Assembly: GCF_024808255.1 (NCBI RefSeq)
Contig: NZ_JANTYS010000002.1
Span: 62,001-126,000 of the forward strand
Length of the DNA stretch: 64,000 nt
Reading direction: 5' to 3'
DNA from: Mucilaginibacter dorajii
Lineage (GTDB): Bacteria; Bacteroidota; Bacteroidia; Sphingobacteriales; Sphingobacteriaceae
The position numbers and the translations under genes are program-made. Below the pieces are notes generated by a model that was not told where the DNA came from, did no database searches, and was given only the letters and a program-made list of their open reading frames with translations. Within the stretch, counting starts at the first letter, position 1, and every line of letters begins with the position of its first letter. Of the stretch, positions 52,737 to 61,805 are shown piece after piece.

Positions 52737-53930
52737 ATGAATATTCACGAATATCAGGGCAAAGCGATATTAAAAAGCTTTGGCGTAAGAGTACAGGAAG
52801 GCATAGTTGCTGATACACCCGAAGAGGCTGTTGCAGCTGCCCAAAAATTGAAAGAAGACCTGGGATCGAGCTGGGTAGTGATCAAAGCGCAGATCCACGC
52901 TGGTGGTCGCGGTAAAGGCGGTGGCGTAAAGCTGGCCAAAAACCACGATCAGGTTAAAGAAATTGCAGGCAACATCATTGGCATGCAATTGGTTACCCCT
53001 CAAACCGGACCAGAAGGTAAAAAGGTTAAGAAAATTTTAGTAGCACAGGATGTTTACTACCCTGGCGAAAGCGAAACCAAAGAATTTTACATGAGCGTTT
53101 TGCTTGACAGGGCAAAAGGCCGCAACATTATCATGTACAGCACCGAAGGTGGTATGGACATTGAAGAAGTTGCACACTCAACCCCGGAATTGATCTTTAA
53201 AGAAGAAATTGACCCTAAAGTTGGTTTGCAAGGTTTCCAAACCCGTAAAATAGCTTTTAACTTAGGCTTATCGGGCGAGGCATTTAAAGATATGACCAAG
53301 TTCATCGCTGCTTTATACAAAGCTTACGATGCTACTGATTCATCTCAGTTTGAAATTAACCCGGTATTAAAAACATCTGATAACAAAATTTTAGCCGTTG
53401 ATGCTAAAGTTAACTTAGATGATAACGCGCTATACCGTCACCCGGATTACGCTGCCATGCGCGATACCGATGAGGAAGACCCTACCGAGGTTGAAGCAAG
53501 CAAATCAAACCTTAACTATGTAAAACTTGACGGTAACGTAGGCTGTATGGTTAACGGTGCCGGTTTAGCTATGGCAACCATGGATATTATTAAAATTGCC
53601 GGTGGCGAGCCTGCCAACTTCCTTGATGTTGGTGGTACTGCCAATGCCGAAACTGTTAAAGCAGGTTTTAACATCATTCTGAGCGATCCTAACGTTAAAG
53701 CCATCCTGATCAACATCTTTGGTGGTATCGTTCGTTGCGACCGCGTTGCACAAGGTGTAATTGATGCGTACAAAGAAATTGGCAACATCCCGGTTCCAAT
53801 CATTGTACGCTTACAAGGCACCAACGCTGCCGAAGCAAAAGCCCTGATTGATAACTCAGGTTTAAAAGTATTCTCGGCCATCCTGTTAAAAGAAGCCGCC
53901 GAAAGAGTAAAAGAAGTATTGGCTTTGTAA
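52737..53930 (+). CDS. sucC: Succinate-CoA ligase (ADP-forming) beta subunit
   Basis: 397 aa, normal length. ATP-grasp motifs: MNIHEYQGKAILK, VVIKAQIHAGGRGKGGGVKL, and the C-terminal GGTANAETVKAGFN plus NIFGGIVRCDRVA. It makes ATP and succinate from succinyl-CoA in the TCA cycle with the alpha subunit encoded elsewhere. A -7-like TAGATTTA lies about 25 nt upstream. Confidence 0.97.
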   Translation: MNIHEYQGKAILKSFGVRVQEGIVADTPEEAVAAAQKLKEDLGSSWVVIKAQIHAGGRGKGGGVKLAKNHDQVKEIAGNIIGMQLVTPQTGPEGKKVKKILVAQDVYYPGESETKEFYMSVLLDRAKGRNIIMYSTEGGMDIEEVAHSTPELIFKEEIDPKVGLQGFQTRKIAFNLGLSGEAFKDMTKFIAALYKAYDATDSSQFEINPVLKTSDNKILAVDAKVNLDDNALYRHPDYAAMRDTDEEDPTEVEASKSNLNYVKLDGNVGCMVNGAGLAMATMDIIKIAGGEPANFLDVGGTANAETVKAGFNIILSDPNVKAILINIFGGIVRCDRVAQGVIDAYKEIGNIPVPIIVRLQGTNAAEAKALIDNSGLKVFSAILLKEAAERVKEVLAL

Positions 53931-53952
53931 TTAAAGCTGATTGACATATCAG

Positions 53953-53985
53953 AGGCGATGGGTGTAAAGCTCATCGCCTTTTTTT
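53953..53985 (+). terminator. sucC terminator
   Basis: Stem AGGCGATG (53953-53960) / CATCGCCT (53972-53979) followed by seven T residues. Confidence 0.9.
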
Positions 53986-54635
53986 GTACGCTGAAACGCC
54001 GTCTGCGCTAAACTTAGACTGTTTTGAAAACTTCTAAATTTGATATTACCGACTACTTCATATCTGAAATTTTAGGGTTAACATAACTTAACATATTAAA
54101 AACACAATTAATTGATTATCAATATTTTATATTGTTTTTCTTAAAAAAGTGTTAACCCAAAAACCGGGCTAAATTAAGTGATTCTCCCGCATTACATCGC
54201 TCAAGACCTTGCGCTAAGGGAGGGTATCAAAATTACTTCGTTGTAACCGAGAACATCAGCCCAGCATTGTTTTGGCCGTTTTCGCCCGAAGCTGCTCTGC
54301 TGACCTAACCGAAAAGTTTTCGTGGAAAAAACACAGCACCTCCATTAACCTTAAATTCGACATTAGTCGCTTCCATAACACAGACAAAGGCAAAACACAA
54401 TGTGCCAACGTTTGCTTTTGTCGCCTTTTTAGCCTATTTGCTCCCTGTTTTGTAGAGACGCAACATTTTGCGTCTTCCGCCAGACAAGCGGATTTGCAAA
54501 TTCGCACATATCGCTACAAAACACAAGTAATGCATCTGCCACAAAAGCACCTCAAAACATTTTACCATCCTCCATCCATCAGCCCAAATAATTTGCTAAT
54601 TTTATTTCGCTGCAAAGCCTTATCGATATTGCCAT
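53986..54635. other. Long intergenic region with a dispersed repeat
   Basis: No supportable gene in 650 bp. The centre (54232-54330) is an inverted copy of a repeat at 61,376-61,671. Short ORFs here encode the repeat, not proteins. The right end holds the promoter of the SWIM gene. Confidence 0.6.
54232..54330 (+). repeat. Dispersed repeat, copy 1
   Basis: Contains GTTGTAACCGA, then GTTTTGGCCGTTTTCGCCCG, then CGAAGCTGCTCTGCTGAC and ACCGAAAAGTTTTCGTG. The same blocks in the same order occur on the other strand at 61,376-61,671 with few mismatches, but there the first two are split by about 200 bp. Confidence 0.75.
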
Positions 54636-55976
54636 ATGTCTGATACCATAACCTATCAATACAGCCAGCCATCAACCTTAAAAAAATCGACTTTAAGTGA
54701 CGAGCTTTTTTTGGCCAAATACAGCGAGGTGCAAAAAAATAACGCCCCCTGCTTTTTCTGGGGCAGCCTTACCGACCCTTATACCGTTGCCCGCTGCCTG
54801 CTTACGCTTAGCAACGTGGTAAAATCCAGCTTTAGCCTGTCGCCGTTTGAGCTGGCTATGCTTAAAGATCCTATTGTAACGGCCGGTAACGAGAAGATCC
54901 GTTTTGAGGGTTTCTCTCATTGCGCCGGGGTGTATGCCCGGGTGGATGTTTTGGGCGATGGACACGACGGCGAGTTCCTGGAAAACGGAACCACCAATGT
55001 AGATTTTAACCAACCCATGCTGGCCGCCTTAAGCAACATCCGCAGGAGCGAAAAAGTGCTGCTTTCCATCGGCCAAAAAGAAGTAGCCCTGCACCGCGAG
55101 GGCGAAAAGGTGGTGGAGCGCAAAGTGCCCCTGCCTGTCAAATGGATCAAAGGGCTTACATCGGTACAAATATTTTTGGCCGAATCTGAAAAGGTGCATT
55201 CCTTTAACCGCCTGCAGGCCTTGCAGCTGTTTAAAAGCATCCCGCCGGGCAAACCCAAAACAGATTATTATTTAATAACCCGGGGCGGCAAACCTATGTT
55301 TTCACCGGTAAAAGCGGGCGATGCTATTACCGTTGGCGGCATCCATCGCCTAAAACTGATAGAACCCTTGCTGGCTATTGCCGATGAATTGCGGGTGTTT
55401 CCGCATGCTACCATGCAATCAACTACCTGGCAAATTTATATCGGGGCGGTACGGTTCAGCCTGTCTATCTCGCGCGATGCCTGGCGTGGCTTCTCGGGCG
55501 AGGGCGCGGCGTTGGAGTCGCTCATTGAGGATGTGCCCGATAACTGGGTGCAATCGCTGGATAATTACAGCTATGCCAACCAGGCCTTTAACCCTACCCT
55601 GCTGGCTGTTAACGAAGGTTTGGATCTGCAAAAGGTTGATAACATTACCGGCCGGCTATCGGCCATTGGCTTGTTAGGCTACGACCTGGACGAGAACAAC
55701 TTTTTTTATCGCCGCCTGCCCTTTAAGCTTAACCGCATCATGAGCCTTAACCCGCGTTTAAAAGATGCCGAAAAGCTGTTACAGGAAGGCAAAGTGCAAA
55801 TCATCAACCGGCAGGATGATAAGGTAGAAGCCCGTGTTGAAGGCAGCGGCGTGCACCATATGGTGATGTTAAACGGCGATAAAGAACAATGCACCTGTAC
55901 CTGGTTCAGCAAAAACCAGGGCGAGCGGGGTATTTGCAAACATATTTTAGCGGTTAAAAAACTATTGGCCAACTGA
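54636..55976 (+). CDS. SWIM zinc-finger protein
   Basis: A 446-aa protein with a C-terminal SWIM motif: CTCTWFSK..GERGICKHILAVKKL, i.e. CxCxW and GxCxH ligands. The N-terminal 400 residues are an uncharacterised alpha/beta region. SWIM proteins bind DNA or proteins. It is 8 nt ahead of the DUF6493-like gene; in relatives the pair often stands with MoxR ATPase and VWA genes, absent here. Confidence 0.85.
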   Translation: MSDTITYQYSQPSTLKKSTLSDELFLAKYSEVQKNNAPCFFWGSLTDPYTVARCLLTLSNVVKSSFSLSPFELAMLKDPIVTAGNEKIRFEGFSHCAGVYARVDVLGDGHDGEFLENGTTNVDFNQPMLAALSNIRRSEKVLLSIGQKEVALHREGEKVVERKVPLPVKWIKGLTSVQIFLAESEKVHSFNRLQALQLFKSIPPGKPKTDYYLITRGGKPMFSPVKAGDAITVGGIHRLKLIEPLLAIADELRVFPHATMQSTTWQIYIGAVRFSLSISRDAWRGFSGEGAALESLIEDVPDNWVQSLDNYSYANQAFNPTLLAVNEGLDLQKVDNITGRLSAIGLLGYDLDENNFFYRRLPFKLNRIMSLNPRLKDAEKLLQEGKVQIINRQDDKVEARVEGSGVHHMVMLNGDKEQCTCTWFSKNQGERGICKHILAVKKLLAN

Positions 55977-55984
55977 TATCCCCC

Positions 55985-58894
55985 ATGAGCGTTACCGAAG
56001 ATTTTACCCTGATATTAGAGAAGGAACGGGAAGCAAAACTCATCCCCCTTTTGCAATCGCTTAATAAGGCACAAAAAAAAGAACTGGTACCCGAATTAAA
56101 AAGGCTATATAAAACTTATTCGGAATACAAGCAGGACCGCCTGGGTAACTTCGGACGTAAGGGGAGTAAGGCGCAGATCCAAATATTGGTTGCCGCCAGT
56201 TTTGTATGCTGCAACCGTAAGGATTTTGAACAGCTTGCTCTGTTTATTGATAACAGGGAAACCTTTGATAAACATTTACCCTGGTACCGCCCCGATTGGT
56301 TTAGCGATCACGTAAACCATTTTGCCGGCAACGATTTTATGCCCCTTTATATCAATTACGATTGGTATATGACCATGGTTGAACAAGGCTACGTAACGCT
56401 TAGCCCCGCCACGATAGCAAAGCTGCTGCCCAATCATCTTTTTAGTATAAGAACCGTACTCAACCAAACTTACCTGCCGCAAAACCTGTTAACAAGGGAG
56501 GTTACCCTTGCCCAGCATATCTGGTACTTTTTTGATCATGAATCGTATATACATGGCGCCGATAAGCATTTTAACCTGCCCACCGTACCTGCCGAAGGCA
56601 TCTGGACGCATGCCTTCAAAAAGCATAGTGACGAGGGAACCATCGACCGGCAACGGCTATTAAAAGAAACCTTACGGGCATCAAACAGCAATTTTAGCCA
56701 AACCTTATCGGGTTGGTTTATTGCTCTTTTTATGCACCTGGAGCCCTCAAAGGCCGAGCTGTTAAACCTGCAGGACCAGCTATTACAGGTGCTCAATTCG
56801 CCCCATAGCAAACCGGTAAATACGGTTGTAAAATACCTGAAAGATATCTGTGATGAAAAAGGTTTTAATGTGGATGCCTTTTTAGATCATGCCCCCCTGC
56901 TTTTGGCGTCCGAATCAAAAACAGCCATATCCACCACCTTAATGGCTATTGATAAATTAGCCAAAAAATACAAAGATAAAGCCGGTACGCTGATGGTTAT
57001 TGCCTGCCAGGCCTTTATTCACCAGGATAATAACGTGCAGGTGAGGGTGGCTAAATTGCTGCAAAAATATGGCGATGTCACTGCTGACGAATTAAAAACA
57101 GCCGTATCGGCCTACCAGGATGCCCTGCTTTTTGACGCCCGCAATTTATTATCGGCATTTATTGAACAGCGGGAAGCCACGCAACCGGCAGTTGATGAGG
57201 CGACAGTACAGTCACAATCCCCAACGGGTTTAGTAGCTATAGCATACCCCCAAACGTTTGATGAGCTGGTGTATTTAGCAAGCCAGGCCTTTGATCAAAA
57301 CGAAACATATCATTTCGATTTACTGCCTGCCGCCCTGCTGCGCTTTCAAACCGAAATGACCACCGAAAACATTGGCAAACTGATCCCCGCCTTTCAACGG
57401 GCCTGCAAAATTATCTCAAGCGATTTTACAAGCACCATGGGCCACCTGGATAATATGCTGGCTACCTTTTTTACAGATTATGGTCGGTTGCTGGTTGAGG
57501 TTTATCCCGATAGAACGGCAGCGTTGAAATTGCTTCGCGAATCGTTTAAGGAAGCGTTTGATAAAAAGGAACTTTGGGGCAAGTACCTGAGTCGGCTGGA
57601 TAATATCAAAAGCTGGAACAGAACATTAGCCTACAAAACGCTTAGACACGTACTGCTGGCTGCCTTTTTTATGCTGGAGCGCAAGCTGCAACTCCCCCTG
57701 TTATCTACCCCAACACATCAACCTTGCTGGGTATCGCCGCTTGCTTTGGTACAAAGGTTGATTGAATACCAGTCGGCCAAGGTGCTTCCTGCCGATGTAG
57801 ATTTCCAGGTGGCCGTATCCCGCTGCTCAGGCGAAGATCACCAGGAGGCCCTGATCCTGGCCAACGAAAAACTATCGGGCGAATACCGGCAGCTCATCAG
57901 CTTTTTGTTAGGCGGTGAATATTACCCGCGCCAAACCCTCAAATTTAAAGAGGTATGGCTGGTAGCAGCCCTTACCCGCAATAGCCCGGCACCGCTTAAC
58001 CCGCAATGGTTTGCTTACAGCAGCCTGCCCGAAGAGCACCTTACCGGCAATTTCAGGTGGACATCGGTAGTAGAACCCTTTACCTATAAAAAATGGGACT
58101 ACACCACCCGCAAAAACGTAGATACCGCGGCCAAACGGAGCAAACTCATCATTGAATTTGGCGATAAGCAAGCCAAACCATCCCTTATTAAAAGTCTGTT
58201 TACCAAACTAATGCCGGCAAAAACAGCCGTACCGCAATCGGTTTATGATTGGACTACGCTGCCATACCGCTATATTGGGGTCGAGGATAATGATGTAAAG
58301 CGCCTCCTGTTTTTAAACCCCAACCACCCCGAAGTATGGTTGGCCAGGATCATGGGCGCGGCGCTCCAAAGTCCGGATTTTGAAAGCGAAGCCGAAAAAC
58401 GACTGATCATCAACACCCTCGAAGCCCTGTTAACCCTCAACAAACCGCACGGCCCAATGGCGCACCTGCTCATCGCCTCGGCCATGATCAGCAGTGACAA
58501 AACCGTGCGCGCCTACGCCGCCGAGCTCTGGATCAGCGGCATAAGCCACAACACCATCAACAGCCAACAGATCGGCGAAATTATCGGCATTCACCAAAAC
58601 ATCGAACTAACGCCCTTTAAGCGCTTTACCGACCTAATATTATCCAACCTGTTCCAGGTATCCCAAACCCACAACCAGGCCCTGCAAACGCTGCTCAACG
58701 CCTGCCTGGGCAAGCTTGGTGATAAACCGGCCAACGGACTAAAAAAACTCCTCGAAATTTATACCGAAGTGCTGGCTGCCTATAAACCGGTGGTTATTCC
58801 CGCTGAGGTGTTGGTTAAGTTTGACGTTTGGGAAAAGGTGGATTCGATGGGGAAGATTGTGGGGAAGGTTAGGTTGGTGGGTGGGGTGAGGTAG
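55985..58894 (+). CDS. DUF6493-like large helical protein
   Basis: A 969-aa soluble protein, almost all helical, with HEAT-like stretches (LLQSLNKAQKKELVPELKRL; VQVRVAKLLQKYGDVTADEL). No catalytic motif seen. I place it in DUF6493 from its partnership with a SWIM gene and general look, not from a search. Probably a scaffold in a chaperone- or conflict-type complex; unproven. Confidence 0.6.
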   Translation: MSVTEDFTLILEKEREAKLIPLLQSLNKAQKKELVPELKRLYKTYSEYKQDRLGNFGRKGSKAQIQILVAASFVCCNRKDFEQLALFIDNRETFDKHLPWYRPDWFSDHVNHFAGNDFMPLYINYDWYMTMVEQGYVTLSPATIAKLLPNHLFSIRTVLNQTYLPQNLLTREVTLAQHIWYFFDHESYIHGADKHFNLPTVPAEGIWTHAFKKHSDEGTIDRQRLLKETLRASNSNFSQTLSGWFIALFMHLEPSKAELLNLQDQLLQVLNSPHSKPVNTVVKYLKDICDEKGFNVDAFLDHAPLLLASESKTAISTTLMAIDKLAKKYKDKAGTLMVIACQAFIHQDNNVQVRVAKLLQKYGDVTADELKTAVSAYQDALLFDARNLLSAFIEQREATQPAVDEATVQSQSPTGLVAIAYPQTFDELVYLASQAFDQNETYHFDLLPAALLRFQTEMTTENIGKLIPAFQRACKIISSDFTSTMGHLDNMLATFFTDYGRLLVEVYPDRTAALKLLRESFKEAFDKKELWGKYLSRLDNIKSWNRTLAYKTLRHVLLAAFFMLERKLQLPLLSTPTHQPCWVSPLALVQRLIEYQSAKVLPADVDFQVAVSRCSGEDHQEALILANEKLSGEYRQLISFLLGGEYYPRQTLKFKEVWLVAALTRNSPAPLNPQWFAYSSLPEEHLTGNFRWTSVVEPFTYKKWDYTTRKNVDTAAKRSKLIIEFGDKQAKPSLIKSLFTKLMPAKTAVPQSVYDWTTLPYRYIGVEDNDVKRLLFLNPNHPEVWLARIMGAALQSPDFESEAEKRLIINTLEALLTLNKPHGPMAHLLIASAMISSDKTVRAYAAELWISGISHNTINSQQIGEIIGIHQNIELTPFKRFTDLILSNLFQVSQTHNQALQTLLNACLGKLGDKPANGLKKLLEIYTEVLAAYKPVVIPAEVLVKFDVWEKVDSMGKIVGKVRLVGGVR

Positions 58895-58962
58895 GCGGTT
58901 GAGTGTATCTATTTTTGAACTTATTCTTACTTCTCTCGCACAACATTTTTAAATAAATTAGT

Positions 58963-58970
58963 TAAATTTG
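58963..58970 (+). promoter_or_regulatory. Promoter -7 box of the toxin-antitoxin pair
   Basis: TAAATTTG, exact TAnnTTTG, 18 nt before the antitoxin ATG at 58,989. Confidence 0.55.
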
Positions 58971-58988
58971 TTAATCAAGCTATCAGGT

Positions 58989-59219
58989 ATGGAACGGATT
59001 GTATTAGAAGTTGATGATCAAACAGCAAAAGCATGGCGTAATACCTCAGCCAAATTGCGAAATCAGATCAGCAAAAACCTCGAAAATATTTTAAGCGATT
59101 CATTGAATAAAACCCAGAAAGAAAATTTCGAACTGCTTTTGCAGGATGCTCGTAAAGAAGCAAGCAAAAACGGATTAACCGAAGAAGTGCTGGCACAATT
59201 GCTAAATGACGAAAACTAA
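58989..59219 (+). CDS. Antitoxin of a PIN-type pair
   Basis: A 76-aa protein from MERIVLEVDD; the ATG at 58,968 overlaps the promoter box and is less likely. Short beta start (RIVLEVDD) then helices (KAWRNTSAKLRNQISKNLENIL), acidic end (LLNDEN). The toxin gene overlaps its end by 14 nt. Probably neutralises the PIN RNase and represses the operon. Confidence 0.75.
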   Translation: MERIVLEVDDQTAKAWRNTSAKLRNQISKNLENILSDSLNKTQKENFELLLQDARKEASKNGLTEEVLAQLLNDEN

Positions 59220-59622
59220 GCACTTTGTACTGGATGCCAATACACTGATTAGTGCATTCCTGCTCGCCAAAACATCTATAGCAGCCAGGGCCTTTTACAA
59301 AGCCTCTGCCGAAGGAACTATAGTGCTCTCTGATGAAACATATGCTGAATTTAGCGATGTTTTCGTCAGACCTAAATTCGACAAATATGTTCCGTTCGAG
59401 ACACGACTTGCCATTATCGAAGATTTAAAATCAACAGTAAAATTTATTCCCATAACCGTAGAGATAAAAGCCTGTCGCGACGTTAAGGATAATAAATATT
59501 TAGAATTAGCCGTATCATCAGTTGCCGACTACATCATTACAGGCGATAAAGACTTATTGGTTTTACACCCCTTTCAAAATATCTCAATTTTAACAGCTGG
59601 TGACTTTCTGGAAAAGGGTTGA
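59206..59622 (+). CDS. PIN-domain ribonuclease toxin
   Basis: A 138-aa PIN protein. Acid residues: D10 in FVLDANTLISA, E in SDETYAEFSDV, D in CRDVKDNKYLELA and TGDKDLL. This is the COG1569-type variant. It would cut RNA when free of the antitoxin. Complete and in frame. Confidence 0.85.
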   Translation: MTKTKHFVLDANTLISAFLLAKTSIAARAFYKASAEGTIVLSDETYAEFSDVFVRPKFDKYVPFETRLAIIEDLKSTVKFIPITVEIKACRDVKDNKYLELAVSSVADYIITGDKDLLVLHPFQNISILTAGDFLEKG

Positions 59623-59679
59623 GATTTGTGATTAAAAAACGTTTATTCTTAATTCCTGACGCTAACATCTTGACTCTCT

Positions 59680-59775
59680 TCACAAGGGCGTGCCCCTTTG
59701 GGTCGGGCTATGCGTTCATACGCCTGCAGGCATTACGCTCATGGGCCGGTATCCACTTCTATCCCTCACGCAGGT
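59680..59775. repeat. Putative dispersed repeat (GGGCGTGCCCC type)
   Basis: GGGCGTGCCCCTTTGGGTCG and, 70 nt on, CCACTTCTATCCCTCACGC lie in a gene-free 274-bp gap. From memory this sequence type recurs across Sphingobacteriaceae genomes; there is no second copy in the window, so the call is tentative. Confidence 0.45.
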
Positions 59776-59896
59776 GGGTGGGTGGAGTTGGATTTGTGGG
59801 ATTATGGGATTTGCTTTTGTTGGTAGAAAGGGGAGATAAACAAGAAATATTTTCTTACCCCGATGTCGGTTATCAAGAATACATTTAACTTTAATA

Positions 59897-60919
59897 GTGA
59901 AAAAATCCACTCGGTATTCAAAATTAAACTTGTTCAAAATCTTTTCAAGAAACTTCGAATATGTAGATACTCACAACGGAGAGGTTAGGTTTGTACCAAC
60001 TGTACGAGATATCTATTTGTGTCCAATCTGTTTTGAAGGATTTAAAGAGCAAGACTTGGAAGCAACGTCAAAGACATACTTAACTTTAGAACACGTTCCA
60101 CCTGATTCCCTCGGCGGAAAAGGAGCGTTATTGACTTGCAGTAAGTGTAATTCAGAAAGCGGCAAATTATTAGATAAGCAATTGTTAACTTATCTGGAAG
60201 GGCTCGATTTTGCGGATTTTCTTCCCAACACCAAACAAAACCGGCCAATGACATTCAATGGAAATAAGATTAATGCTAGAATTAGAGTCGATGGTAATGG
60301 AACAGTAAATCTGCATCTCGATCCTACCCGCTCTAACCCCGTCATATTTCAAAATGTCATAAAAGAATTCAAAAAAGCTGAAGATAGTCTACATGAGTAT
60401 GTTATTTCTGGAAGCATGCCGTTGCCCGAAACGGACTCACGACTAGTAGAAATTGCATTACTTCGAATTGGTTATCTTGCAATTTTCTCAACCTTTGGAT
60501 ACTGTTCATTACTCAACCAAGGAATGTATTACGTTAAAGAACAAATATCTAAGCCTACTGAAAAAATAATAGAGCATCCTTATAGTATTGTACTACCAAG
60601 TTTTGAACCTGGAATTTACATCCTTAAAACACCTAAAGAACTCAACTGTTTTGTAGTAATATTCGATCTAAAGACTAAAAGTACAAGCCGACGTTTTTCA
60701 GTAATGCTTCCCGGGCCATCTGCACCCGGCGTAAAAATTTACTCTAATTTCAAAACTTTATTTGGGGAAATATCAAATAGCAACATACCGTTTGAATTAG
60801 AGCATCTGCCAGTAAAAAAATATGTTAGTGATATTAAGTTAGCATTTGGATATCATTTTTTTTGGCAAAAATTTAGTACTTCGAAATCTAACAATGAAAA
60901 TGATGAAAGAATTCTTTGA
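59897..60919 (+). CDS. HNH-like protein, relative of the retron-linked one
   Basis: A 340-aa protein. The zinc/HNH block at 43-95 is CPICFEGF, LEHVPPDSLGGKG and CSKCNSESG: the same CxxC..EH..P..LG..CxxCN order as the protein at 4,717. The rest is unrecognised. It is a single rightward gene after the PIN toxin. Nuclease activity is plausible but unproven. Confidence 0.62.
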   Translation: MKKSTRYSKLNLFKIFSRNFEYVDTHNGEVRFVPTVRDIYLCPICFEGFKEQDLEATSKTYLTLEHVPPDSLGGKGALLTCSKCNSESGKLLDKQLLTYLEGLDFADFLPNTKQNRPMTFNGNKINARIRVDGNGTVNLHLDPTRSNPVIFQNVIKEFKKAEDSLHEYVISGSMPLPETDSRLVEIALLRIGYLAIFSTFGYCSLLNQGMYYVKEQISKPTEKIIEHPYSIVLPSFEPGIYILKTPKELNCFVVIFDLKTKSTSRRFSVMLPGPSAPGVKIYSNFKTLFGEISNSNIPFELEHLPVKKYVSDIKLAFGYHFFWQKFSTSKSNNENDERIL

Positions 60920-60999
60920 AAATCACAGTACCCCCTTTGGCGCAAGTCTTGTGTGAAGGGTAGAGCGAGGATGACTTGTGATTATTTTGGTCACAAACA

Positions 61000-61140
61000 T
61001 TATCGCATAGCAACTTTCTTAATCTCCGTTTCCGGCTTTTTATGCCGAAAAATCTCTTGCTTAATCCTGAAGAAGGCGTAAAGCAGCAGGGCTAAACCCA
61101 GGATCCAAAACAAGGCATAAAAATTTCTTAACTTCTCCAT
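61000..61140 (-). CDS. 46-aa membrane peptide
   Basis: The ORF starts MEKLRNFYALFWILGLALLL and ends with a charged tail (RHKKPETEIKKVAMR). One clear membrane helix; positive-inside orientation would leave the tail in the cytoplasm. GATATTTG upstream resembles a -7 box. No known family. Confidence 0.55.
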   Translation of the reverse strand: MEKLRNFYALFWILGLALLLYAFFRIKQEIFRHKKPETEIKKVAMR

Positions 61141-61170
61141 TAAAACAAATATCGGGTAATAAATCAATAT

Positions 61171-61187
61171 CGGTTACAACGAAGTAA
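61171..61187 (-). repeat. Dispersed repeat, short third fragment
   Basis: Read leftward TTACTTCGTTGTAACCG, identical over 17 nt to the start of copy 1 at 54,232. Confidence 0.6.
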
Positions 61188-61221
61188 AGTCGATACCTAA
61201 ATAGTTCGTTCTGTAGGGCTA

Positions 61222-61360
61222 CGGGATTGCCGCGCTGCGCTCGCAATGACATAGTTATAAACGGAGGTTGTCCCCAACTTGTTTCGGGGCCTCACAGGAC
61301 AGGTAACCCACATGATGTATACTTAGCGAGTGGGATGCTGAAACAAGTTCAGCATGACAT
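61222..61360. repeat. Cluster of short repeat-like palindromes
   Basis: GGGATTGCCGCGCTGCGCTC at 61,223 and ATGCTGAA/TTCAGCAT (61335-61355, 5-nt loop) are typical of repeat sequences dispersed in related genomes. No gene is present. Confidence 0.5.
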
Positions 61361-61375
61361 TGGGGTTAGAGACAT

Positions 61376-61671
61376 GATTTCACGAAAGCTTTTCGGTTTC
61401 CCGTCAGCAGAGCAGCTTCGGGCGAAAACGGCCAAAACGATGCGGGGCTGTGTGGCGGCAGGGCATAGGATGTTTTTGCGGCAGGGGAAATGAGGCTGAG
61501 GGCAAAATAATTCCAGCCCAGGTTTTGGCCGTTTTGCAGGGCAAAGGCCTTGGGCGCAAAGAAGCATTTCTGCTGACTTGAATTTTTTGGTCCTTTTTGT
61601 TTCAAGACAGAAAGGACTTGGCCCACCCGCGGCCAAGAGCGGGCCGATGTTGTCGGTTACAACAAAGTAAT
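61376..61671 (-). repeat. Dispersed repeat, copy 2 (with internal extension)
   Basis: Inverted relative to copy 1 at 54,232. End blocks match closely (GTCAGCAGAGCAGCTTCGGG; CGGTTACAACAAAGTAAT). Between them are about 200 extra bp that include a second CAAAACGGCCAAAAC, as if the unit carries an internal duplication or copy 1 a deletion. Confidence 0.72.
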
Positions 61672-61805
61672 GTAGTTATCCAAACAATCGTAAAGCCCAG
61701 TTCTATTACCCTCCGGTTTATTTCTATTCTTTTTATTCACACTCATTAGGAATATTTAATATTATTCTTTAATCTTATATTGTGCCACCTAATTAACTAT
61801 CCTGT

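Noticed and set aside
54256-54507. 83-codon minus-strand frame
   Set aside because: It encodes the dispersed repeat; the same peptide appears in a frame at 61,227-61,493, so it is repeat sequence, not a gene.
59619-59888. 89-codon frame after the PIN toxin
   Set aside because: Mostly repeat-like sequence; no conserved pattern.
61227-61636. Several overlapping short frames on both strands
   Set aside because: All fall in repeat copy 2 and neighbouring palindromes.
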